Assembly (NCBI GenBank): GCA_040387035.1
Contig: JAZKEN010000007.1
Coordinates: forward strand, 14,530-78,529
Reading direction: 5' to 3'
Origin: Methylotenera_A sp040387035
GTDB taxonomy: Bacteria > Pseudomonadota > Gammaproteobacteria > Burkholderiales > Methylophilaceae
DNA length: 64,000 nt
Part shown: piece after piece, positions 37,655-46,106 of the stretch
Layout of the letters: the number at the start of each line of letters is the position of its first letter
Numbering within the stretch: the first letter of the stretch is position 1
Program-made: the position numbers and the translations under genes
The notes under the pieces: generated by a model
The model's input: the letters and a program-made list of their open reading frames with translations, nothing else
Database searches by the model: none
Told to the model about the DNA's origin: nothing

Positions 37655-39112
37655 TTAAGTCCTTAAAGTTTTTTCATATAAATCTAGATAAAACTGTGCG
37701 CTAAACTCCCAGCTGACTTCGCGGTTCATGCCATTTTTCTGAATTTTGCGCCAGTCTGTTTTATTCTTCCAGATTTCCAGTGCGCGTTGAATAGTGACCA
37801 AAAGTGACGCAGAGCTGACCGATTTCAACACAAATCCTGTTGCAGAATTATCCTTGAATGTAGCGTGATTGGTATCCGTCACCGAATCGGCCAAACCGCC
37901 TGTAGACGTTACAATTGGCGGTGTTCCGTAGGCTAAGCCGTATAATTGGTTCAAGCCGCAAGGCTCAAAACGGGATGGCATTATAAACACGTCTGAACCC
38001 GCCATGATGTTATGCGAAAGGTGTTCGTGGTAGCCAATATTCATGCTTACTTGGGCAGGAAAGCGTTCTGCCAGGTCAGTAAAGCTGGCTTCCAATACTT
38101 TATCGCCGCTACCTAAAATCACGAATTGGCAACCTTGATTAATGAGTTGTGGCACGATGGATGGCAATAGATCCAGCCCTTTTTGATGGGTCAACCGGCT
38201 GACAACGCCCAATAAAGGGGCGTTTGCATCAATTTGAAGCCCTAATTGCTGTTGAAGCATTTTTTTAACGGCTGATTTACCCGTAATGCGCTGCTTGCTG
38301 TAATTTTTAGGCAGATGCACGTCAAATTCAGGATTCCATTCCTGCGTATCGATACCATTTAAAATACCGGTTAAATCGTTGCTACGGGTTTGTAGCAGGC
38401 CTTGTAGGCCAAACCCGAAGTTTTCGGTTTGAATTTCTTCTGCATAAGTCGGGCTGACCGTGCTCAGTTGATCGGCATAAAAAAGCCCCGCCTTTAGAAA
38501 TGAAATCTGGTCAAAATACTCAAAGCCATTGATTTGAAAATGTGTCGCAGGCAATTCAAGCCTGGTTAGCCAATTGGCATGAAAATTACCCTGAAATGCT
38601 AAGTTGTGAATGCTGAAAATAGACTTGGTAGCCGAGTTGTCTACCAGCTTCATATAAGCAGGTGCCAGGCCGGTTTGCCAATCATTACATTGAATCAAAT
38701 CGGGCAGCCAGTTTGGTAGCGGGCTTTGTGCGCTACATAGCAAACTGGCCACGCGTGACAGCACACCAAAGCGCAAGGCATTATCCAGCCAGTCTTTGCC
38801 ATTTTCGTCAGAGTAGGGGCCGCCCGCGCGCTCATACAGTGCCGCATTTTTTATCGCAATCACATCCAATTCGGTATCGGGCATTTTGCCAATCAAAATC
38901 GTGCATGCCTGACCAAGCACTTCGATATCGGCAATGGTTTCAATGTTCTTCAGCTTGGCTAACACCGCACTGTAGCCGGGCATCACCAGCTTGATATCCC
39001 CATCAAAAGTTTTTAATTGGCTGATTGCTTTGGGTAAGGCACCGCTAACGTCAGCAAGGCCACCGGTTTTGATTAAGGGGTAGGCTTCAGAGGTGGCAAA
39101 TAAAACGCGCAA
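37655..39112 (-). CDS. glgA: Glycogen synthase (ADP-glucose)
   Basis: A GT5 glycogen synthase. The ADP-glucose-binding motif KTGGL starts at K15, as in E. coli. Other motifs: SIHNLAFQG, VSRLTHQKGLD, MPSRFEPCGLNQLYGLAYGTPP. The open frame extends to 39322, but that extension is low-quality and overlaps crcB. I chose TTG at 39112: it gives 485 residues, the family start (LRVLFATSEAYPL), and a GAGA Shine-Dalgarno 8 nt before. The gene is about 8 kb away from the main glycogen cluster. Confidence 0.94.
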   Translation of the reverse strand: MRVLFATSEAYPLIKTGGLADVSGALPKAISQLKTFDGDIKLVMPGYSAVLAKLKNIETIADIEVLGQACTILIGKMPDTELDVIAIKNAALYERAGGPYSDENGKDWLDNALRFGVLSRVASLLCSAQSPLPNWLPDLIQCNDWQTGLAPAYMKLVDNSATKSIFSIHNLAFQGNFHANWLTRLELPATHFQINGFEYFDQISFLKAGLFYADQLSTVSPTYAEEIQTENFGFGLQGLLQTRSNDLTGILNGIDTQEWNPEFDVHLPKNYSKQRITGKSAVKKMLQQQLGLQIDANAPLLGVVSRLTHQKGLDLLPSIVPQLINQGCQFVILGSGDKVLEASFTDLAERFPAQVSMNIGYHEHLSHNIMAGSDVFIMPSRFEPCGLNQLYGLAYGTPPIVTSTGGLADSVTDTNHATFKDNSATGFVLKSVSSASLLVTIQRALEIWKNKTDWRKIQKNGMNREVSWEFSAQFYLDLYEKTLRT

Positions 39113-39188
39113 AATATTCTCTTCAAATAAATGGATATATTGCCTATTATAGTGGCTAAGTACATTATTTTTAAACTGAAAGCGAAAT

Positions 39189-39578
39189 ATGGCGGCAGGG
39201 AAATGGGTGGCGGTACAGTGGCTGGCGGTGGGCAGCGGGGCAGCCCTGGGGGCTTGGATACGTTGGGGTCTTGGTGTCGCTTTTAATACCAGCATGTTGC
39301 CTATGGGCACTTTAATCGCCAATTTAGGTGGTGGCTTATTAATCGGTATGGCCTTGGCCTATTTTGTGGCTATGCCTCATCACTATGAATTGCGTTTATT
39401 TGTAATGACCGGTTTCTTGGGAGGGTTGACGACTTTTTCAGCCTTTTCGGCCGAGGCGTTTAGCTTTCTGCAGAAGCAAGAATACGCTTGGGCCTTAGGC
39501 CATATGGCCAGTCATGTAGTGGGTAGCCTATTGATGACAGCTCTTGGTTTTATGTTGGTACAGCATTTCAAAGCTTAA
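39189..39578 (+). CDS. crcB: Fluoride exporter CrcB/Fluc
   Basis: A 129-residue four-span membrane protein working as an antiparallel dimer to expel fluoride. Motifs: GALGAWIRWGLG-like start, GTLIANLGGGLLIG (conserved Asn), and GFLGGLTTFSAFSAE. I looked for a fluoride riboswitch in the 76 bp before it and saw none. Followed by a strong terminator. Confidence 0.95.
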   Translation: MAAGKWVAVQWLAVGSGAALGAWIRWGLGVAFNTSMLPMGTLIANLGGGLLIGMALAYFVAMPHHYELRLFVMTGFLGGLTTFSAFSAEAFSFLQKQEYAWALGHMASHVVGSLLMTALGFMLVQHFKA

Positions 39579-39587
39579 GTATTAAAA

Positions 39588-39620
39588 CAAAAAAGCCCAG
39601 CTTTTAAGCTGGGCTTTTTG
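39588..39620. terminator. Bidirectional terminator between crcB and rne
   Basis: AAAAAGCCCAGCTT (39590-39603), loop TT, AAGCTGGGCTTTTT (39606-39619). It serves crcB on plus and rne on minus (stop at 39637). Confidence 0.93.
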
Positions 39621-39636
39621 TTTACAGCATCACTCA

Positions 39637-42354
39637 CTATTTCTGAGTTTCTACCATTACCAATGCTGCTTCATCCGATTTGGCTTCAGCCGCTTTTTTC
39701 CAGTTTGGCGCTTTACGCGGTGCTTTGGGTTTTGCTGGCTCATCCACGGGTGCTGCTATTTTTGCATCACCCTTGGTTTCCACTAATTGCAATCCACCTT
39801 GGCTTGAGTCAGCACCGAGGTCAGCTGCCTTAGCCGGTTTACGCGCCGGTTTTTTGGCCGCTTTTGGTTTGGCTGGCTTTTCAGCTTCTGCCTGTGTAGC
39901 GTTTGCATCAGGCGTCACTTTTTTAGTGCTTACCATTTCAATATTGGCATCCACTGCAATCGGTTTAGGTGCTTTTGCTTTAGCTGGTTTTTGTGGTTTT
40001 TCAGTTTTTGCCGGTGTTTCTTTAGCAACTACTTCAGCAGCTTGAGCTTCTTTTGCAGGAGTCTCTTTTGCTGAGTTAGCTGAAGCGCTAGACTGAACCG
40101 CCTCTACCTTAACCACAATCGGGGTTGCATCCACAACCGCATCATTTGGCACGAATGCAGGTGCTGCTGCATTCGGGTCACGTGGTTCGCGGCCTTCTTC
40201 ACGGTTAGCATCACGATTTTTATTACGATTGCGACCACCACGGCTACGGCGACCACTGCGCTCTGAACGTGGCGGCTGATTTGCATCGGTAACCGCCGCG
40301 TTTGGCAAGCCAACGGCTGCTACCGTTGATTCGACTTTCTCACTCACCTCTGCACGTGTTTCGTGTTTAGTTTCTATATTTCTATTATCAGTCCTGTCCT
40401 GGCGCTGTGGGCGCTCTTGACGTTCTGGCCTTGCTTGCTGAGGTTTCGCTTGCTGTTGCTGCGCTTTATCGCTGCTGGCCGCATTGCCAGCGACATTGTT
40501 GCGGTCACGATTATTCGCATTGCGGTCGCGGTTGCGGTTACGATCACGGTCGCGATTGTTATTGCGGTTGCGATCATTGCCGCGCGCGGCTTCCCTGGCT
40601 TCACGTGTAGCCGTCTCTGTCGCTTCAGTACTGGTTTTGACTTCGCTTTCACCCGAGAACCATTTTTTAATGCGGCCGAAGATCGAAGTTTTTGCAATCG
40701 CCGCTGCTTCTACTTTTTGCTCAGCCTTCTGCTCAACTAACGGTGCTGATGTGGCTGTTTTGATGCCTTTCACCAAGGCTTCAGGCGCTTTAGGTTTCGC
40801 ATCTTCGCTTAAACCGCGCTCGTAAGCCGTTTCTGCCGGTAGTTCAACCATTTTGTAGCTGGCTTGCGACGTTTCTTCCGTTACATCATCTTGCTTGATT
40901 CGCGTGATGCTGTAGTTAGGTGTTTCCATATGCACGTTAGGAATCAACACCACTTCAACGCCCATGCGTTGCTCGATTTTGTGGATATCGGCACGTTTTT
41001 CGTTCAGCAGGAAGGTTGCCGCTTCAACCGGCAATTGCACCTGGATGATCGCGCTATTGTCTTTCATGGCTTCTTCTTGCGTGATACGCAAGATATGCAG
41101 GGCAGTCGATTCAATACCACGGATATGGCCTGTACCGCTACAGCGTGGACAGGCTGCGTGGTTTGTTTCACCCAGGCTTGGACGTAAGCGCTGGCGTGAA
41201 AGCTCTAACAAGCCAAAGCGTGAGATCTTGCCGGTTTGTACGCGCGCACGGTCTGCATGCAAAGCATCACGTAAGGTGTTTTCCACTTCACGTTGATTGC
41301 GTTGGCTTTCCATATCGATAAAGTCAATCACCACCAAGCCACCAAGGTCGCGCAAGCGCAATTGTCGCGCCACTTCTTCAGCGGCTTCCAGGTTGGTATT
41401 GAATGCGGTTTGCTCGATATCTGAACCTTTGATTGAGCGGCCAGAGTTGACGTCCACTGAAACCAGGGCTTCAGTATGGTCAATTACAATGGCGCCGCCA
41501 GAAGGCAGGCGAACTTCACGCGAGAAGGCCGATTCAATCTGGTGTTCGATCTGGAAGCGTGAAAACAGCGGGATCTCGTCCTGGTATAACTTCACGCGCG
41601 CCACATTGCCTGGCATTACGTGGTTCATAAACTGCACCGCTTGTTCATGCACATCCGGCGTATCGATTAAAATCTCACCGATATCGGCACTGAAGTAATC
41701 GCGAATGGCGCGAATCACAAGGCTGCCTTCCTGGTAGATTAAGAATGCACCAGGCTGGATATGCGACGCTTCTTCAACCGCTGTCCATAACTGCGTCAAG
41801 TAGTTTAAATCCCACTGCAATTCTTCAGCGTTGCGGCCAATACCTGCGGTACGCGCGATGATGCTCATGCCGTTTGGTACTTCCAGTTGCGCCATTACAT
41901 CGCGCAATTCATTGCGGTCTTCGCCTTCGATACGGCGTGAAACACCGCCGCCACGAGGATTATTTGGCATCAACACTAAATAGCGGCCAGCCAGGGAAAT
42001 ATAGGTGGTTAAAGCCGCGCCTTTGTTGCCGCGCTCATCTTTATCCACTTGAACGATCAGTTCCTGGCCTTCCTTGATCACGTCTTGAATACGTGTTTTG
42101 CCGCCTTCAGCTTTTTCTGAATAGTAGCTGCGTGAGATTTCTTTAAAAGGTAAAAAGCCATGACGCTCCATGCCGTAATCGACAAAAGCGGCTTCAAGGG
42201 ATGGTTCTACACGGGTAATAACGCCTTTGTAAATATTGCTTTTACGTTGTTCCTTACCAGCGTGTTCTATGTCTAGATCGACAAGCTTTTGCCCGTCTAC
42301 GATTGCAACACGAAGTTCTTCCGATTGCGTTGCATTAAATAACATGCGTTTCAT
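39637..42354 (-). CDS. rne: Ribonuclease E
   Basis: A 905-residue endoribonuclease, the core of RNA decay and rRNA processing. The S1 domain is about residues 38-120; the DNase I-like catalytic site has D301 and D344 (E. coli D303/D346); the Zn-link CPRCSGTG has C402 and C405. The C-terminal half is disordered. It holds an Arg/Asn/Asp-rich block (about 600-635, NRDRDRNRNRDRN type), likely RNA binding, then Lys/Pro/Ala-rich repeats, likely the scaffold for degradosome partners. The GGGAG Shine-Dalgarno is well placed. The long 5' spacer suggests an autoregulated leader. Confidence 0.97.
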   Translation of the reverse strand: MKRMLFNATQSEELRVAIVDGQKLVDLDIEHAGKEQRKSNIYKGVITRVEPSLEAAFVDYGMERHGFLPFKEISRSYYSEKAEGGKTRIQDVIKEGQELIVQVDKDERGNKGAALTTYISLAGRYLVLMPNNPRGGGVSRRIEGEDRNELRDVMAQLEVPNGMSIIARTAGIGRNAEELQWDLNYLTQLWTAVEEASHIQPGAFLIYQEGSLVIRAIRDYFSADIGEILIDTPDVHEQAVQFMNHVMPGNVARVKLYQDEIPLFSRFQIEHQIESAFSREVRLPSGGAIVIDHTEALVSVDVNSGRSIKGSDIEQTAFNTNLEAAEEVARQLRLRDLGGLVVIDFIDMESQRNQREVENTLRDALHADRARVQTGKISRFGLLELSRQRLRPSLGETNHAACPRCSGTGHIRGIESTALHILRITQEEAMKDNSAIIQVQLPVEAATFLLNEKRADIHKIEQRMGVEVVLIPNVHMETPNYSITRIKQDDVTEETSQASYKMVELPAETAYERGLSEDAKPKAPEALVKGIKTATSAPLVEQKAEQKVEAAAIAKTSIFGRIKKWFSGESEVKTSTEATETATREAREAARGNDRNRNNNRDRDRNRNRDRNANNRDRNNVAGNAASSDKAQQQQAKPQQARPERQERPQRQDRTDNRNIETKHETRAEVSEKVESTVAAVGLPNAAVTDANQPPRSERSGRRSRGGRNRNKNRDANREEGREPRDPNAAAPAFVPNDAVVDATPIVVKVEAVQSSASANSAKETPAKEAQAAEVVAKETPAKTEKPQKPAKAKAPKPIAVDANIEMVSTKKVTPDANATQAEAEKPAKPKAAKKPARKPAKAADLGADSSQGGLQLVETKGDAKIAAPVDEPAKPKAPRKAPNWKKAAEAKSDEAALVMVETQK

Positions 42355-42457
42355 TGATTGCTCCCGCGCTCAGAGCAAGGCAGACAGTGTTTACTTGGAT
42401 AAAATTAGCTAAAGCGTTGAATTAAAAGGGATTGCAGATTTAATGCGCATTATCAAA

Positions 42458-42479
42458 CTATATAGACTGGTCTATATAG
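42458..42479. promoter_or_regulatory. 22-bp perfect inverted repeat upstream of rne
   Basis: CTATATAGAC (42458-42467), TG, GTCTATATAG (42470-42479). Ten-base arms with a 2-bp centre, about 104 bp before the rne ATG. It looks like a dimeric repressor site. It shares the 10-mer GACTGGTCTA with the nemR-like operators at 63218 and 63890, but its half-site spacing is 3 bp shorter. Confidence 0.6.
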
Positions 42480-42513
42480 CAGTGCGCTAAATTAAGCGTG
42501 TATGGGCATTGTC

Positions 42514-42558
42514 GCAGCGTCTAGCTGCTTGATTAACCTAACGCTGATAGCGTTTTTT
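42514..42558 (+). ncRNA. Two-hairpin structured element with terminator-like end (sRNA 3' end or rne leader)
   Basis: Hairpin one is GCAGC-GTCTA-GCTGC (42514-42528). Hairpin two is AACGCT-GAT-AGCGTT followed by T-run to 42558. On plus this looks like the 3' end of a short RNA antisense to the rne leader; on minus the same stems would be leader hairpins. No gene upstream on plus would need this terminator. Low certainty. Confidence 0.3.
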
Positions 42559-42950
42559 CATTGCATGTATTTCGGATAAAGAAATAATTTTGCTGCAAAG
42601 AATTGATTAATGTTGAATGCACCTGCATCTTAAAACTTAGTATCTTTAAATTGATGTCAAACGTTTTTGTGTTTGGTTTGACATAAATCCGTTAAAATTC
42701 GGTCTTCAGTAACTTTAGTCGCGTTTATATTATTTGTCTGCGGCGGCTAGAGCGCAATTGTTTTATCGCTACTTACAAATATGGCGAGCGGTATTAGCCA
42801 AAATATTGTTCATATAATATATATTAAAAATAAATATTTTTTAATCGATATACTATTTGGTCGTTTGTTGTTTAAAAAGCTGAATAAGCCTATTAAATTC
42901 AACAACATCAATAGTATAGGCGTAATCCCTTTTTTAAGCAAAAAATTAAC

Positions 42951-43955
42951 ATGCAAATAGAGCAAAATAATCCCGCAGAAAATCAAATTGGTGCACATGC
43001 AGCAGCCAATGTCACCGTTGATGAAGCATCGGAAGGGCAGCGCATTGATAATTTTTTAGCTAAAATTCTTAAAGGCGTGCCTAAAAGCCATGTATACCGG
43101 ATATTACGAAGTGGCGAAGTACGGGTTAACAAAGGCCGTATCGATGCTTCATACAAGTTGCTGATTGGTGACGTGGTGCGCGTACCGCCGATTCGTGTGG
43201 CGGCCAATGATAAGGAAGTCATCAGCCAGCCAGCGACATCGGTATTGGAAAGCACCATTATCTTTGAGGATGATGCCTTACTGATTATTGATAAGCCTGC
43301 CGGCTTTGCCGTGCATGGTGGCAGCGGCGTGAGCCGCGGCGTGATTGAACAATTGCGCATGGAGCGGCCCAAAGCCAAGTTTCTAGAGCTGGTGCACAGG
43401 CTGGACCGCGAAACGTCTGGCGTATTGATGCTGGCCAAAAAGCGTGCGGCATTGGTCGCCCTGCATGAAATGATCCGCAATAACCAGACGGATAAGCGTT
43501 ATTTGATGCTGGTAGCAGGCGAATGGCTTGACAAGAAAAAACGCGTAGCGCTGGATTTGCAGAAGTATGTACTGCCCAATGGCGAGCGCCGCGTGAATGT
43601 GGTGACGGATAAAAGTAAGGATAAATATGACCAGGCGCAACATTCTGAAACCATATTTTACTTAAAACAATCGTTTGCCGGCTTTAGCCTGCTGGAAGCG
43701 CAATTGATTACAGGCCGCACCCATCAGCTACGTGTGCAACTGGCGCATTTGGGTTTTCCAATTGTGGGAGATGATAAATACGGCGATTTTGCCAATAACA
43801 AGGCGCTGCAGAAAAAAGGTTTAAAACGCATGTTTTTACACTCTGCTGAAACAAACTTGCGCCATCCTGTCACTGCCGAAAAGCTAAAGTTAATCGCGCC
43901 ATTGCCGCAAGAATTGCAAAAATTTATGAATACTTTGAATAAGTTAGAGGGTTAA
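42951..43955 (+). CDS. rluC: 23S rRNA pseudouridine synthase RluC
   Basis: A 334-residue RluA-family enzyme: N-terminal S4 RNA-binding domain (about 25-85, GVPKSHVYRILRSGEVRVNK), catalytic Asp in LVHRLDRETSGVLML, and late GRTHQLRVQLAHLGFPIVGD. Modifies 23S rRNA uridines near 955/2504/2580 by homology. Divergent from rne, first of a probable operon rluC / HAD / Rieske / sppA with 9-, 12- and 56-bp gaps. Confidence 0.93.
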   Translation: MQIEQNNPAENQIGAHAAANVTVDEASEGQRIDNFLAKILKGVPKSHVYRILRSGEVRVNKGRIDASYKLLIGDVVRVPPIRVAANDKEVISQPATSVLESTIIFEDDALLIIDKPAGFAVHGGSGVSRGVIEQLRMERPKAKFLELVHRLDRETSGVLMLAKKRAALVALHEMIRNNQTDKRYLMLVAGEWLDKKKRVALDLQKYVLPNGERRVNVVTDKSKDKYDQAQHSETIFYLKQSFAGFSLLEAQLITGRTHQLRVQLAHLGFPIVGDDKYGDFANNKALQKKGLKRMFLHSAETNLRHPVTAEKLKLIAPLPQELQKFMNTLNKLEG

Positions 43956-43964
43956 CACAACGAA

Positions 43965-44657
43965 ATGCTAGAAAATGCTATAAAGCTAAAAAATAATACC
44001 AACAAAGAAAGACAGTTCGATTTAATTGTATGGGATTGGGATGGAACAGTTGCTAATTCCACTGGCATGATCACCAATGCCATTGTAAAAGCCGCCGAAC
44101 AGGTTGGATTGCCGACGCTAGACCCTCAGGCGGCCACTAATATTATTGGCTTAGGCTTAAAGGAATCCATCCATGCACTGTATGGTGATATCCCCAATGA
44201 TAAAGCACAAGCACTGGCGGCACAGTACACGGTAAATTACTATGCCGGCGAAAGCGAAATCCCGCTATTTGATGGTGCAAAAGAAATGATTGTGGAGTTG
44301 AACCGACGTGGCTTTAAGCTTGCGGTGGCAACTGGCAAGGGCCGGCGTGGTCTAAACTTGGCACTGCAAAACTGCGGCTTGGGTAACTACTTTCATGCAA
44401 CACGTACCGTGGACGAGTGTTTTTCTAAACCGCATCCGCAGATGCTGGACGAGTTGATGGACTTGCTGGTGGTAAGGCCTGAGCGCACCTTGATGATTGG
44501 TGACACCAGTTACGATTTGCAAATGGCGCAAAATGCAGGCGTAGCGTCTATTGGCGTGACTTTTGGTGCGCAGGCGCATGATAAGTTAGTGAGTTATAAT
44601 CCATTGAAAATATTTAACCAATTTAGCGATTTAAGCTCGTGGTTACTTGAACAGTAA
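43965..44657 (+). CDS. HAD-superfamily phosphatase (phosphoglycolate phosphatase-like)
   Basis: A 230-residue HAD hydrolase with DWDGTVANS (nucleophile DxD), VATGKGRRGLN (motif II/Lys) and MIGDTSYDLQMAQNAG (motif IV). The cap domain type and length match Gph-like enzymes. Substrate unproven. Second gene of the rluC unit. Confidence 0.88.
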   Translation: MLENAIKLKNNTNKERQFDLIVWDWDGTVANSTGMITNAIVKAAEQVGLPTLDPQAATNIIGLGLKESIHALYGDIPNDKAQALAAQYTVNYYAGESEIPLFDGAKEMIVELNRRGFKLAVATGKGRRGLNLALQNCGLGNYFHATRTVDECFSKPHPQMLDELMDLLVVRPERTLMIGDTSYDLQMAQNAGVASIGVTFGAQAHDKLVSYNPLKIFNQFSDLSSWLLEQ

Positions 44658-44669
44658 CGACCTAATTGT

Positions 44670-45032
44670 ATGCAAAAACACACTATTGTTTTAAATAGTC
44701 ATGACTTGCTTGAGAAGTCGCTGGGCTTACGTTTTGACTTGCCACAATTGGGCGAGTTTGCAACGGGTTTTGTGGTGCGCTACCACGGCAAAGTGCATGC
44801 TTATGTGAACAAATGTGCACATGTACCAATCGAACTAGACTGGAACCAGGGTGAGTTTTTTACGGTCGGCAAGGATTATTTGATTTGCGCAACCCATGGC
44901 GCGCATTATTCGCCCGATACCGGGTATTGTGTGATGGGTCCTTGCAAAGGAAAAAGCTTGCAAGCGCTGCCAGTTACAGAACAGAATAATCAAATTACCA
45001 TTCACCTGGACCAGATTAAAAAATATTTATAG
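44670..45032 (+). CDS. Rieske [2Fe-2S] protein
   Basis: A 120-residue single-domain Rieske ferredoxin-like protein. Cluster ligands C49-x-H51 and C73-x-x-H76 are visible in KCAHVP and ICATHGAHY. No membrane anchor or signal peptide, so it is cytoplasmic, an electron donor for an unknown oxygenase or reductase. Third in the rluC-HAD-Rieske-sppA set, whose conservation I recall from betaproteobacteria. Confidence 0.9.
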   Translation: MQKHTIVLNSHDLLEKSLGLRFDLPQLGEFATGFVVRYHGKVHAYVNKCAHVPIELDWNQGEFFTVGKDYLICATHGAHYSPDTGYCVMGPCKGKSLQALPVTEQNNQITIHLDQIKKYL

Positions 45033-45088
45033 TAAATTCAAGTTAAATGATTGATTCGTTTAGTTTTAACCATTAGGAAAGCACTCAC

Positions 45089-46030
45089 ATGTCAGAAGAC
45101 AATAATTGGCAGCAACAAACCATTGAAAAACTCGCCTTATCAGGCTTGCAAGAACAGAAATCAGCAAGGCGCTGGAGTATCTTTTTTAAAGCGCTTATGT
45201 TTATCTATTTATTCGTAGTGCTGTTTTTGGCTTTGGGTTGGTTGGGCGGCACAAAAGCAGGCACCGGCGCGCATACCGCGCTTATTGAAATTGCAGGCGT
45301 GATAGAGGCGGGCGGCGATGTGAATGCCGATTCGGTGATTACCAGCCTGAGTGACGCTTATGAGAGCAAAGGCACCAAAGGTATTATCCTGCGGATCAAC
45401 AGCCCGGGTGGTAGCCCCGTGCAGTCCGGTATTATCTTTGATGAAATCAGGCGTCAAAAGAAATTGCATCCAACGATTCCTGTTTACGCGGTGGTCGAAG
45501 ATATCTGCGCTTCTGGCGGTTATTATATCGCCGCAGCAACCGACAAGATTTACGTGGATAAAGCCAGTATTGTTGGCTCAATTGGCGTATTGATGGATGG
45601 TTATGGCTTTACACAAGTGATGCAAAAAGTGGGCGTTGAGCGTCGCCTTTTGACAGCAGGCGATAATAAGGCCATGCTGGACCCGTTTTCTCCTGTCAAC
45701 CCGAAACACCAGCAACTTGCGCAAGCCATGTTAAATCAGATACATGAGCAATTTAAAACCGTAGTGCGAGAAGGTCGCGGCAATCGTCTGGTTGAAGATA
45801 ACGAAACCTTTAGCGGTCTATTCTGGAGCGGTGAACAAAGCATTAAAATCGGTTTGGCCGATGCGTTTGGTAGCGCCGATTTTGTGGCACGTGAAGTGAT
45901 CAAGGAAGAGGAAATAGTCGACTACTCCTATCAAGATAGTGTAGTAGACCGCTTTGCCAAACGCCTGGGCGCTAGTATGGCTAAATCGGTTGGTATTGAT
46001 GCGATGCTTAAAGGCGTGCAGTTGAGGTAG
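45089..46030 (+). CDS. sppA: Signal peptide peptidase SppA-like (S49)
   Basis: A 313-residue single-domain S49 protease: one membrane span (about 33-53), then the periplasmic catalytic domain with nucleophile S142 in EDICASGGYYIA and general base K194 in TAGDNKAMLDPF. The 52-residue Ser-Lys spacing matches the short Bacillus-type SppA. It degrades remnant signal peptides in the membrane. Last gene of the unit; followed by a strong terminator. Confidence 0.92.
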   Translation: MSEDNNWQQQTIEKLALSGLQEQKSARRWSIFFKALMFIYLFVVLFLALGWLGGTKAGTGAHTALIEIAGVIEAGGDVNADSVITSLSDAYESKGTKGIILRINSPGGSPVQSGIIFDEIRRQKKLHPTIPVYAVVEDICASGGYYIAAATDKIYVDKASIVGSIGVLMDGYGFTQVMQKVGVERRLLTAGDNKAMLDPFSPVNPKHQQLAQAMLNQIHEQFKTVVREGRGNRLVEDNETFSGLFWSGEQSIKIGLADAFGSADFVAREVIKEEEIVDYSYQDSVVDRFAKRLGASMAKSVGIDAMLKGVQLR

Positions 46031-46037
46031 TCTTTAC

Positions 46038-46078
46038 AGCAATAAAAAAACCGCTTTTTAAGCGGTTTTTTTATTGCT
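46038..46078. terminator. Bidirectional terminator between sppA and pgi
   Basis: A perfect 19-bp inverted repeat, AGCAATAAAAAAACCGCTT, loop TTT, and its complement, 8 bp after sppA and 29 bp after the convergent pgi stop. Confidence 0.95.
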
Positions 46079-46106
46079 ATTACTTAAGTTATCTTGCCTT
46101 AAGCGA

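Larger units (their letters stand above)
42355..42950. other. 596-bp divergent regulatory region between rne and rluC
   Basis: No credible gene. It holds a 22-bp perfect palindrome (42458-42479), two small hairpins ending in a T-run on the plus strand (42514-42558), a TTGACA hexamer on each strand (complement at 42655-42660; plus strand near 42680), and a very AT-rich stretch with TATAAT at 42813-42818 before rluC. RNase E messages in other bacteria carry long autoregulatory leaders, so part of this is probably the rne 5' untranslated region. Confidence 0.6.

Noticed and set aside
39113..39188. Possible fluoride riboswitch before crcB
   Set aside because: I saw no match to the conserved pseudoknot pattern, and the spacer is only 76 bp shared with the glgA 5' end.
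39113..39322. 70-residue N-terminal extension of glycogen synthase
   Set aside because: Composition is not protein-like, it overlaps crcB on the other strand, and the family start coincides with the TTG at 39112.
40363..40740. Several frames antisense to the 3' half of rne with long hydrophobic or Arg-rich stretches
   Set aside because: They mirror the low-complexity Arg/Asn/Asp codons of the RNase E tail; no start signals or recognisable families.
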